Source of the DNA: Candidatus Neomicrothrix sp. UBA2110 | GTDB taxonomy: Bacteria; Actinomycetota; Acidimicrobiia; Acidimicrobiales; Poriferisodalaceae | NCBI GenBank assembly: GCA_002331465.1 | Contig: DCYM01000198.1 | Span: forward strand, 1-5,129 | Direction of reading: 5' to 3' | DNA: 5,129 nt | Shown here: in pieces, positions 1-5,129 of the stretch | Numbering within the stretch: the stretch's first letter is position 1 | How the letters are laid out: every line of letters begins with the position of its first letter | Position numbers and translations under genes: made by a program | The notes under the pieces: generated by a model | The model's input: the letters and a program-made list of their open reading frames with translations, nothing else | Databases searched by the model: none | What the model was told of the DNA's origin: nothing

Positions 1-24
1 GTAGAGGCGGACATCAACTCGTGA
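1..24 (+). CDS. possible C-terminal tail of an upstream gene
   Basis: Frame 1 is open from the window edge and ends in TGA at 22-24, giving the residues VEADINS. This stop overlaps the GTG start of the next gene (GTGA, four-base overlap), a common arrangement for translationally coupled genes. Seven codons cannot identify a family. From memory, relatives of the next gene lie beside, or in plants are fused to, branched-chain/class IV aminotransferases, so an aminotransferase is a reasonable guess for this gene, but nothing visible proves it. Frame 2 has a stop at 2-4, so the overlap could also be chance. Confidence 0.3.
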   Translation, partial: VEADINS

Positions 25-731
25 CCTTGCGAATCAACTGCTGGTCAGGGCCGCGAAACATTTCGACCGCGTTGATGTATTCGTTCCGCGAACGCTCTGA
101 TACCACTGTCGTAGATGAACCGCTCTACGCGCATTATTTACGGGTAACGGCCAGAAACCACCCTGGGCGTGACCAAGTTCTTAACACCCAGAATCCCAAC
201 GGCGAAGTGGTCGTACGCGACGTGTTGTGGGGCGAGTACAACTCTGACATCGTTTTTTTTAAACAGATGGCCCACCACCTCGTCGAACTAAACGAAGATT
301 CCCTAGTTGGTTTCACGAACATTCTTTTAACCCGAGATCCTCGAGACATGCTGCCATCGCTCGCCATACAGCTACCTGATGCGACGCTCGCAGACACAGG
401 CTTGGCAAATCAGGTTCACTTGCTAAACAGTATTGTTGAGCATGGCGAAAAGCCGATCGTGATTGATTCCAGTGCCCTTTTAGGGAACCCCGAAAGTTTC
501 CTGCACAGTCTTTGTGATCGCTTGGATATCAAACCGGATCCTTCGATGCTGTCATGGGCTGCAGGTCCAAAGCCTGAAGACGGAGTGTGGGCTCCGTTTT
601 GGTATCAGAATGTTCATAGTTCCACAGGGTTCGATCGTGGCCTTCCATCTCGCCGCACCGTGCCCTCAGATCTCGTCCCAGTCTTGGACGAAGCAATTGG
701 CCTTTTCGATCGACTAATCGAGTTTGCGTAA
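21..731 (+). CDS. sulfotransferase-like P-loop protein (sulfotransferase family)
   Basis: A 236-residue cytosolic protein of the sulfotransferase-like P-loop fold. The N-terminal CWSGPRNISTALMYSF (residues 7-22) takes the place of the phosphosulfate-binding loop. It is followed by VDEPLY (31-36), FFKQMAHHL (79-87) and an LLTRDPRD segment (102-109) resembling the 3'-phosphate-binding strand and helix. Residues 176-204 carry the family's C-terminal signature (MLSW..GP..EDGVWAPFWY...STGF). No signal peptide or membrane segment is seen. The GTG start at 21 places the P-loop a few residues from the N-terminus, as is usual for the family, and no other start codon lies upstream in frame. Real sulfotransferases use PAPS, but this bacterial branch has no assigned acceptor that I know of, so sulfotransfer is a fold-based inference. 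It is 11 bases upstream of the cyclodeaminase-like gene and probably in one operon with it. I am confident of the family, not of the reaction. Confidence 0.85.
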   Translation: MTLRINCWSGPRNISTALMYSFRERSDTTVVDEPLYAHYLRVTARNHPGRDQVLNTQNPNGEVVVRDVLWGEYNSDIVFFKQMAHHLVELNEDSLVGFTNILLTRDPRDMLPSLAIQLPDATLADTGLANQVHLLNSIVEHGEKPIVIDSSALLGNPESFLHSLCDRLDIKPDPSMLSWAAGPKPEDGVWAPFWYQNVHSSTGFDRGLPSRRTVPSDLVPVLDEAIGLFDRLIEFA

Positions 732-742
732 GTACTTCTCCA

Positions 743-1720
743 ATGCTTGTTCTTTCCGCAGAAGACGTAACTGTGTGTCTCTCCATGGAAACCGCTATCG
801 AGGGCATGCATCGCGCGTACGCCGCATGCACCTCCGGTGATGCTGAAATGCCGCAACGAACGGTCATTCCATTAGACGCGTCACCGAATCTTGCGATTTT
901 CATGCCAGTACATATCAGGGACTCTTCGGAAGTCGCTCTGAAATCGGTGATGTTCTCGCCGAACAACGAGCGGTTAGGCCTACCGGCAATCCAAGCCACG
1001 GTTCAAGTCTTCGATGCGGCGACCGGCACCCCAGTCGCCTTGATAGATGGAAGTGAACTTACAGCTATTCGCACAGCGGCCGGCGGTGGGGCTTCGATGG
1101 AGCTCTTAGCTCGAAAAGAGAGTCATTCACTAGCGATGTTGGGCAGCGGAACCCAGGCACGAGCCGGTATCGAAGCCGCATGTTGTGCTCGCGATATTGA
1201 GGTAATTCGACTGTTTAGCCCAACATACGGCAACGCTCAAAGGCTCGCTGACCGGCTTAGCGAAGAAGATTGGTGCCCTGAGATTCACGTAGTCGGTAGT
1301 TCTCGCGAAGCGGTGTCGGACGCTGACATCATATGGACTGCGACCACTTCCATGTCCCCAACATTTCCGAACGAGTCCGTCAAACCTGGAACCCACATTG
1401 TGGGGGTCGGGTCCTTCCAAACGTCCATGGTGGAAATACCCCCTACTTTGCTCGGGAGAGGCACGGTGTTCGTCGACCACACTGATGCATGTTGGGCTGA
1501 AGCGGGAGAAGTGATCGCTGCACGTTCGGAGGGGCTAATTCGGTCCGAAGATGTGAGGGAACTAGGGGAAGTGGTCTTAGGTCACCATCAGGGACGTTCC
1601 AGCGACGACGAAATCACGATTTTTAAGTCAGTCGGGATTGCCTGTCAGGACGCGGTGGCGTCTTCCTTAGTTGTTGCAGCAGCCAAACGGCTCCGCATCG
1701 GCACAACGATAGATATCTGA
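743..1720 (+). CDS. ornithine cyclodeaminase / mu-crystallin family NAD(P)-dependent enzyme
   Basis: A 325-residue protein of the ornithine cyclodeaminase/mu-crystallin family, at the family's usual length. Visible marks are the substrate-site lysine in ALKSV (K67), the FSP.N...GLPA stretch (71-82), DGSELTAIRTAA (102-113, substrate arginine R110), the Rossmann loop GSGTQA (134-139) and the C-terminal ITIFKSVG...QD block (291-303). Members cyclise ornithine or lysine, reduce ketimines, or make and oxidise amino acids using NAD(P)(H). In bacterial ornithine cyclodeaminase a GGD motif supplies the catalytic aspartate. Here the matching stretch is GSF (223-225), so phenylalanine replaces the aspartate. 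This argues against true ornithine cyclodeaminase and for an imine reductase, amino-acid dehydrogenase or related activity; the substrate is unknown. The ATG at 743 follows the previous stop by 11 bases, with no strong Shine-Dalgarno sequence. Its stop overlaps the exporter start (TGATG), suggesting coupled translation. Confidence 0.92.
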   Translation: MLVLSAEDVTVCLSMETAIEGMHRAYAACTSGDAEMPQRTVIPLDASPNLAIFMPVHIRDSSEVALKSVMFSPNNERLGLPAIQATVQVFDAATGTPVALIDGSELTAIRTAAGGGASMELLARKESHSLAMLGSGTQARAGIEAACCARDIEVIRLFSPTYGNAQRLADRLSEEDWCPEIHVVGSSREAVSDADIIWTATTSMSPTFPNESVKPGTHIVGVGSFQTSMVEIPPTLLGRGTVFVDHTDACWAEAGEVIAARSEGLIRSEDVRELGEVVLGHHQGRSSDDEITIFKSVGIACQDAVASSLVVAAAKRLRIGTTIDI

Positions 1721-2550
1721 TGGCAAGCACGCGGCAACCACCGCCAGAAGCTCTTTTTGTACTCGGAGGCATCTCTCAATATCTTGGTGCGGCTACCGCA
1801 GTGGGCTTATTTTCTCAGATAGCGCCGGCAAGCGTGGCGCTGCTACGAGTGTTCGCCGCGAGCCTTATCTTGATCGGCTTCCGTCGATCATGGCGACGCG
1901 CGTGGAATAAGCAGGACATTTTGTGGGCAGGCGCGTTCGGTGTCGTCCTGGCCTCAATGAACTTGTTGATTTATTTGGCCATGGATCGACTCCCACTGGG
2001 AAACGCAGTGGCTATGGAATTTCTCGGTCCTGTAGCAGTAGCCGCTATTGGTGCACGCACTATTAGATCGACACTCGCACTGATACTGGCTGCTTCCGGA
2101 GTGCTCATCTTGGTGGGACTTCAAAGTGAAGGCACGTCGCTCGGTGTTGTTTTTGCGCTGCTGGCAGGGGCGATGTGGGCCGGGTACATCGTCTTAGGTC
2201 ACCGCGTCGCCCGAGACGGCCCGGCCGTCGACGGCTTAGGGGTAGGCATGTTTATCGGGGCTTTGGTCATCAGCCCGTTCGGGATCGGGGGAGTCGGTGA
2301 CGCGTTTACTAGTCCCGGTCTTCTGGGTCTCGCCCTCGCTACCGGCCTGCTATCCAACGTCGTTCCCTATGGCATCGACCAGGTAGTAATGAAAAAAATT
2401 ACTCGAGCAAGATTTGCCCTACTTCAGGCGCTGTTACCGGTGACTGCAGTGGTAATAGGGTTCCTCGCGCTTAGTCAATCCCCCAGCGTTGCTGAGTGTT
2501 GTGGGATTGGCGCTGTGATGCTCGCCATAGCCGTCAGCGGGACGGAGTAA
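1720..2550 (+). CDS. EamA/DMT-family exporter, RhtA-like (amino acid efflux)
   Basis: A 276-residue inner-membrane protein of the drug/metabolite transporter superfamily with two EamA repeats (about 10-135 and 140-272) and roughly ten hydrophobic helices. It resembles the threonine/homoserine exporter RhtA more than generic EamA proteins: MN..IYLA...LPLG.AVA.EF.GP (residues 80-104) and GAMWAGYIVLGHR (150-162) match RhtA signatures, and the late VPYGID and ALLPVTAVVIGFLAL segments fit the ninth and tenth helices. The LGE motif usual near the last loop reads LSQ here. The ATG at 1720 overlaps the TGA of the cyclodeaminase-like gene by one base, implying coupled translation. It may therefore export the substrate or product of that enzyme, or relieve accumulation of a related amino acid. 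RhtA relatives move homoserine, threonine and other amino compounds; the actual cargo cannot be read from the sequence. Confidence 0.92.
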   Translation: MASTRQPPPEALFVLGGISQYLGAATAVGLFSQIAPASVALLRVFAASLILIGFRRSWRRAWNKQDILWAGAFGVVLASMNLLIYLAMDRLPLGNAVAMEFLGPVAVAAIGARTIRSTLALILAASGVLILVGLQSEGTSLGVVFALLAGAMWAGYIVLGHRVARDGPAVDGLGVGMFIGALVISPFGIGGVGDAFTSPGLLGLALATGLLSNVVPYGIDQVVMKKITRARFALLQALLPVTAVVIGFLALSQSPSVAECCGIGAVMLAIAVSGTE

Positions 2551-2583
2551 CAATTACCCAAGCAAGTGGAGCAGAATGATGTC

Positions 2584-3063
2584 ATGACGGAACTCGCCTA
2601 CGAGCCGATGGAACACGAAGAGAAGCTCCAATGGATGCTCGAAACCCACGGCTGGGGAATAGAGCCGGTTGCACCCTCGGACCGGGAGCATCTTCGCGCT
2701 GCGTACTCCTATACCTTTGGCCTTGAGGCATTGCTTGGGCATCCCGAGCTGGTCATTTTCGGTCTCGCTCCAGTTGCAGCTCGTGGGTTACTCGACTTGA
2801 TCGTTAACCACTTACGCTCCGGCGGATCGCTACCTACAGGAGAGCTTTTCGATGGGCTACTCGATAACAAGCTTGTTAGCGCCCTCCTTGACATCAAAGT
2901 TTCTGAGTTTGGTGACTATTTTCCGACGCTGCCTCTGATTTATGGCGATCAACCGTGGCGTGTTCGTCAATTTGTGTGGCCTGACCGCTCAGGTGCTTTG
3001 CCATGGGATAACAACTGGCCAGAAAACCTGAAATACGCACAACCCGTTATCGGCACTTGGTAG
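2584..3063 (+). CDS. DUF4262 domain-containing protein
   Basis: A 159-residue soluble protein recognised as DUF4262, whose function is unknown. Visible family marks are THGWGIEPV (residues 21-29), YSYTFGLEALLGHPELVIFGL (41-61, shaped like the family's 'YT.GL....HPEL...G' core) and QFVWPD..G.LPW (129-141) near the C-terminus. There is no signal peptide or membrane helix. The ATG at 2584 was chosen because GGAG lies at 2568-2571, although the 12-base spacing is longer than ideal. A GTG at 2566 in the same frame would add six residues but has no ribosome binding site, and a later ATG at 2608 would also keep the domain. It follows the exporter by 15-33 bases and may share its transcript, but nothing links it functionally to the cassette. 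It converges on the rhomboid gene. Confidence 0.82.
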   Translation: MTELAYEPMEHEEKLQWMLETHGWGIEPVAPSDREHLRAAYSYTFGLEALLGHPELVIFGLAPVAARGLLDLIVNHLRSGGSLPTGELFDGLLDNKLVSALLDIKVSEFGDYFPTLPLIYGDQPWRVRQFVWPDRSGALPWDNNWPENLKYAQPVIGTW

Positions 3064-3095
3064 CTCTTCTTGCTACGTGCACCCAAATGTGGCGG

Positions 3096-3114
3096 ATCGA
3101 AGCAACACTTCGAT
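3096..3114. terminator. small hairpin between convergent genes, possible weak bidirectional terminator
   Basis: ATCGAAG (3096-3102) and CTTCGAT (3108-3114) form a perfect seven-base-pair stem with a five-base loop, CAACA, in the 64-base spacer between the convergent DUF4262 and rhomboid genes. The position suits a shared terminator. The stem is short, only moderately GC-rich, and no T-run follows it on either strand, so it is not a canonical intrinsic terminator. It could be a chance palindrome. Confidence 0.3.
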
Positions 3115-3127
3115 GCACTTAGAAGTT

Positions 3128-3811
3128 TCAGAAAAGGGGGTCTATCCATGTTGCTGCTGCTATCAGGCCGAACATAAATCCGCATATTCCTAGTAACGGG
3201 AGCAGTACCCAGACACGAATAGGTGAGCGCCTTCGTTGGTCTCCCGCAACCCAGCCAGCGAGCAAGCCCCCTACAAGACCACCTAGGTGACCTCCTACTG
3301 AGATTCCCGGAACGACGAAGGAAAGAACGACGTTGATCACGATCAGGGTCCCCAAACCTTCACTCCACGGGTCCCTGCCGGATAACCGCTCTACGACGTA
3401 CACCGACGCCATGATCCCGTAGACGATTCCTGACGCGCCCACGACCGCTGTATTGGGCGCCGCAACCAATGCTCCAGCAGAGCCCCATAGCATCGAGTTC
3501 ACGCAGACCGCCCCAAATAGAGCCGAGCCAATTTGTCTCTCTAATCTTTTTCCTAACAGAAAAAACATGATCAGGTTCAAGATGAGATGGCGAATATCTG
3601 CGTGGAGAAATGCTCCCGTTGCGAGACGCCACCACTCCCCCACTTCTGATATCGGGAACCCGTAGGTCGCCCAATCCACGATGACGTTTCGACGCAACGA
3701 CGTGTCTCCTATGCGCGTCATGTCGTGTGTGAAGGCAAACAACGCTGCGTTCGCGGCAACAAACGCAACCGCTACGGGCGGTAACGGGTTTCTCGCAGCA
3801 CTAGTTAGCAC
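3128..3811 (-). CDS. rhomboid family intramembrane serine protease
   Basis: A 227-residue polytopic membrane protease of the rhomboid (S54) family, which cleaves transmembrane segments of other proteins within the bilayer. With the GTG start at 3811, TM1 begins near PPVAVAFVAANAALF. WWRLATGAFLHADIRHLILN (residues 60-79) carries the WR motif, the HxxxxH pair and the oxyanion-hole asparagine N79. GASG (125-128) holds the nucleophile S127, and GGHLGGLVGG (173-182) holds the catalytic H175, so the protease looks active. There are about six or seven hydrophobic helices and no extra domain. The reading frame stays open upstream to 4084, but that stretch is antisense to the oxidoreductase gene and charged, with no membrane or zinc-finger motif. 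GTG at 3811 is the only start codon between TM1 and the divergent gene, although its ribosome binding site is poor. Substrate unknown. It converges with the DUF4262 gene and diverges from the oxidoreductase. Confidence 0.9.
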   Translation of the reverse strand: MLTSAARNPLPPVAVAFVAANAALFAFTHDMTRIGDTSLRRNVIVDWATYGFPISEVGEWWRLATGAFLHADIRHLILNLIMFFLLGKRLERQIGSALFGAVCVNSMLWGSAGALVAAPNTAVVGASGIVYGIMASVYVVERLSGRDPWSEGLGTLIVINVVLSFVVPGISVGGHLGGLVGGLLAGWVAGDQRRRSPIRVWVLLPLLGICGFMFGLIAAATWIDPLF

Positions 3812-3858
3812 CCTTGCACCGTAGAGCCCAAAAGGTGCTCGCCCACTAGGGTCATCCC
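3812..3858. promoter_or_regulatory. 47-base spacer between divergent genes; presumed promoter region
   Basis: The only non-coding DNA between the divergent rhomboid and oxidoreductase genes, so promoters for one or both should lie in or near it. AGGG at 3848-3851, seven bases before the ATG at 3859, is a plausible Shine-Dalgarno sequence for the oxidoreductase. TTGCAC at 3814-3819 resembles a -35 element, but no matching -10 box is seen at the right distance. No clear operator palindrome is visible. At this length a promoter for either gene probably reaches into the opposite coding sequence. Confidence 0.35.
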
Positions 3859-4710
3859 ATGAAGTTCGGAGTGATGTTTGCCAATACCGGTCCCTTTGTG
3901 GAGCCCGATGCAGCCGTGGAACTGGCCCAGGCAGCTGAAGAAGCTGGATGTGAGTCAATTTGGACCGTTGAGCATGTGGTTGTGCCGGCGGGTTACACAT
4001 CCCAATATCCCTACGCAAAAGATGGACGAATGCCGGGCGGTAAGGAAGACTTTGATATTCCCGATCCGTTGATTTGGCTGGCATACATCGCTGCCGCCAC
4101 TACCAAAATTCGCCTGGGTACCGGCGTCATGATTGTTCCGCAACGGAACCCTCTGGTCACCGCTAAGGCCGTCGCGACTCTTGATCGGCTCTCCAAGGGT
4201 CGAATGATTCTGGGAGTCGGGTCCGGTTGGCTGGAAGAAGAGTTTCAGGCACTCGGAATTCCCTTCGAACGCAGAGGGGACCGCACTGATGAGTATCTCC
4301 GAGCAATGAGAGCTGCGTGGAGCGACGAAACAGCCAGTTTCCACGGCGATTTCGTGCAGTTCAGTGACGTTTACAGTCGTCCTCAACCGATCAACCGTGA
4401 TGTGCCGATAATTGTCGGTGGACATAGCAAGAGGGCTGCACGGCGCGCAGGCGAAATTGGTGATGGGTTCTTCCCTGGACGCGGCCGACCTGAGGAACTT
4501 TCGGCCCTATTTGATCACGCACGTCGAGTCGCAGAGCAATGTGGAAGAGACCCGGAAGCGCTCGAATTCACAGCAGGGGGGCCGACCACTCCGGAGTACG
4601 TTGAACAGTTAGCCACAATAGGTGTCAGCCGTATGATTGTCCCCCCTATGGATCCGTCTCAATTCACCAAATTCGGTGACGAAGTCGTCGCAGCGTTTTC
4701 GAGCATCTGA
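3859..4710 (+). CDS. LLM class F420-dependent oxidoreductase (TIGR03619-like)
   Basis: A 283-residue cytosolic TIM-barrel protein of the luciferase-like monooxygenase family, closest by eye to the actinobacterial F420-dependent group TIGR03619 (Rv2161c-like). Visible marks are the MKFGVMFANTGPF first strand (1-13), AAEEAGCESIWTVEHVVVP (25-43), IRLGTGVMIVPQRNPL (84-99), LSKGRMILGVGSGWLEEEF (111-129) and the late PIIVGGHSKRAARRA...GDGFFP segment (183-206). These build the deazaflavin/flavin pocket in characterised members. The preference for F420 over FMN is inferred from family resemblance. The substrate is unknown; relatives oxidise or reduce alcohols, enones and other carbonyl compounds. The ATG at 3859 has AGGG seven bases upstream and gives the family's usual N-terminus. 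The aminopeptidase gene follows after 8 bases, suggesting a shared transcript without implying a common pathway. Length is normal and no motif seems missing. Confidence 0.92.
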   Translation: MKFGVMFANTGPFVEPDAAVELAQAAEEAGCESIWTVEHVVVPAGYTSQYPYAKDGRMPGGKEDFDIPDPLIWLAYIAAATTKIRLGTGVMIVPQRNPLVTAKAVATLDRLSKGRMILGVGSGWLEEEFQALGIPFERRGDRTDEYLRAMRAAWSDETASFHGDFVQFSDVYSRPQPINRDVPIIVGGHSKRAARRAGEIGDGFFPGRGRPEELSALFDHARRVAEQCGRDPEALEFTAGGPTTPEYVEQLATIGVSRMIVPPMDPSQFTKFGDEVVAAFSSI

Positions 4711-4718
4711 GATGACAA

Positions 4719-5129
4719 ATGTCTGACTCAATGCTTGAGCGACTCTTATCCTGGATCGACGCATCACCGTCGCCGTACCACGCGGCGCACAATGCATCTA
4801 ACGACCTCGTCGATGCGGGCTTCACGAAGTTCGAAAACAGCGCACAGTGGGGAGATAGTGATCGTGTCGTCGTAAGCTGGGGCGGAGTTGTGGTGGCTGC
4901 GGTTTTCGGTAACCGAATCAACCCTGACCGGCTTCAGTTTCGTTTAATTGGTGCTCATACAGATAGTCCAAATCTGAGGGTGAAACCAAACCCCGATGTG
5001 GGCAGTGTCGGTTATCGGCAACTAGGCGTTGAGGTCTATGGCGGCGTTCTATTGAACTCTTGGCTCGATCGTGACTTGGGGCTTTCCGGGCGAGTCGTGG
5101 TGCAAAATGGGGCTTCTCAAGAGACCTTG
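4719..5129 (+). CDS. M18 family (aspartyl) aminopeptidase, 5' part only
   Basis: The first 137 codons of an M18 metallo-aminopeptidase, open to the window edge; full members run to about 420-450 residues, so roughly a third is present. The N-terminus LLSWIDASPSPYHA (residues 9-22) is the family's opening signature. GAHTDSPNLRVKP (78-90) carries the metal ligand H80 and the neighbouring D82, and VEVYGGVLLNSWLDRDLGLSGRV (104-126) carries the bridging metal ligand D117. These cytosolic two-zinc enzymes remove N-terminal acidic or other residues from peptides and assemble as large tetrahedral dodecamers. The remaining metal ligands and the C-terminus lie beyond the window, so activity cannot be judged. 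The ATG at 4719 is 8 bases after the oxidoreductase stop, with only a weak GA-rich ribosome binding site. An ATG at 4712 is out of frame, and M5 at 4731 is a less likely alternative start. Confidence 0.93.
   Translation, partial: MSDSMLERLLSWIDASPSPYHAAHNASNDLVDAGFTKFENSAQWGDSDRVVVSWGGVVVAAVFGNRINPDRLQFRLIGAHTDSPNLRVKPNPDVGSVGYRQLGVEVYGGVLLNSWLDRDLGLSGRVVVQNGASQETL

Noticed and set aside
253..260. A run of eight T followed by AAA in the sulfotransferase-like gene, considered as a slippery site or frameshift
   Set aside because: The frame reads through it into the conserved FFKQMAHHL segment and the protein continues normally to its family C-terminus, so no shift is needed.
529..999. A 156-codon minus-strand open frame across the junction of the first two genes
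   Set aside because: It is antisense to two genes with clear family motifs, has no recognisable domain and has a composition typical of a shadow frame.
1130..1480. A 116-codon minus-strand open frame inside the cyclodeaminase-like gene
   Set aside because: Fully antisense to conserved coding sequence including the Rossmann loop, with no motif of its own.
3814..3841. TTGCAC as a -35 box for the oxidoreductase gene
   Set aside because: No -10-like hexamer lies 16-18 bases downstream, and the region there is GC-rich; recorded only as a weak hint in the spacer entry.
3955..4425. A 156-codon minus-strand open frame inside the oxidoreductase gene
   Set aside because: Antisense to the conserved LLM barrel, with no recognisable motif or plausible start context.
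4711..4721. ATG at 4712 as the start of the aminopeptidase
   Set aside because: It is out of frame with the M18 signatures; the ATG at 4719 leads straight into them.
1..5129. tRNA genes, CRISPR arrays, insertion sequences and toxin-antitoxin or defence modules
   Set aside because: No cloverleaf-like segment, regularly spaced repeat, transposase motif or terminal inverted repeat was seen, and coding sequence fills almost all of the window.

Overview
The window is bacterial: six well-supported protein-coding genes packed tightly together, with starts touching stops and gaps of 0-15 bases inside the gene blocks. I see no RNA gene, mobile element, CRISPR array or long repeat. A luciferase-like F420-type oxidoreductase, GTG starts and mid-range GC (a little over half by eye) point to an uncultured actinobacterium, perhaps an Acidimicrobiia-type environmental lineage. 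A Chloroflexota (SAR202-like) source is the main alternative. This placement is inference from gene content only.

Left block (1-3063, plus strand): the last codons of an upstream gene appear to end in a GTGA overlap with a sulfotransferase-like P-loop protein (21-731). An ornithine cyclodeaminase/mu-crystallin family enzyme (743-1720) follows, then an RhtA/EamA-type ten-helix exporter (1720-2550, TGATG overlap) and a DUF4262 protein (about 2584-3063). The first three look like a co-translated cassette for an amino-acid-like metabolite: a putative group-transfer protein, an NAD(P)-dependent amino/imino acid enzyme and an amino-acid-type exporter. The enzyme lacks the catalytic aspartate of true ornithine cyclodeaminases, so the substrate is probably not ornithine.

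Middle (3064-3858): a 64-base convergent spacer holds one small perfect hairpin. It is followed by a rhomboid intramembrane serine protease on the minus strand (3128-3811) with its full catalytic set, and then a 47-base spacer between divergent genes.

Right block (3859-5129, plus strand): a TIGR03619-like LLM F420-dependent oxidoreductase (3859-4710) is followed after 8 bases by the N-terminal third of an M18 (aspartyl) aminopeptidase (4719 to window end), which is cut by the window edge.

No single feature proves a new system. The most interesting item is the sulfotransferase-like / cyclodeaminase-like / exporter cassette, whose product is unknown and whose partner gene(s) probably lie just left of the window.
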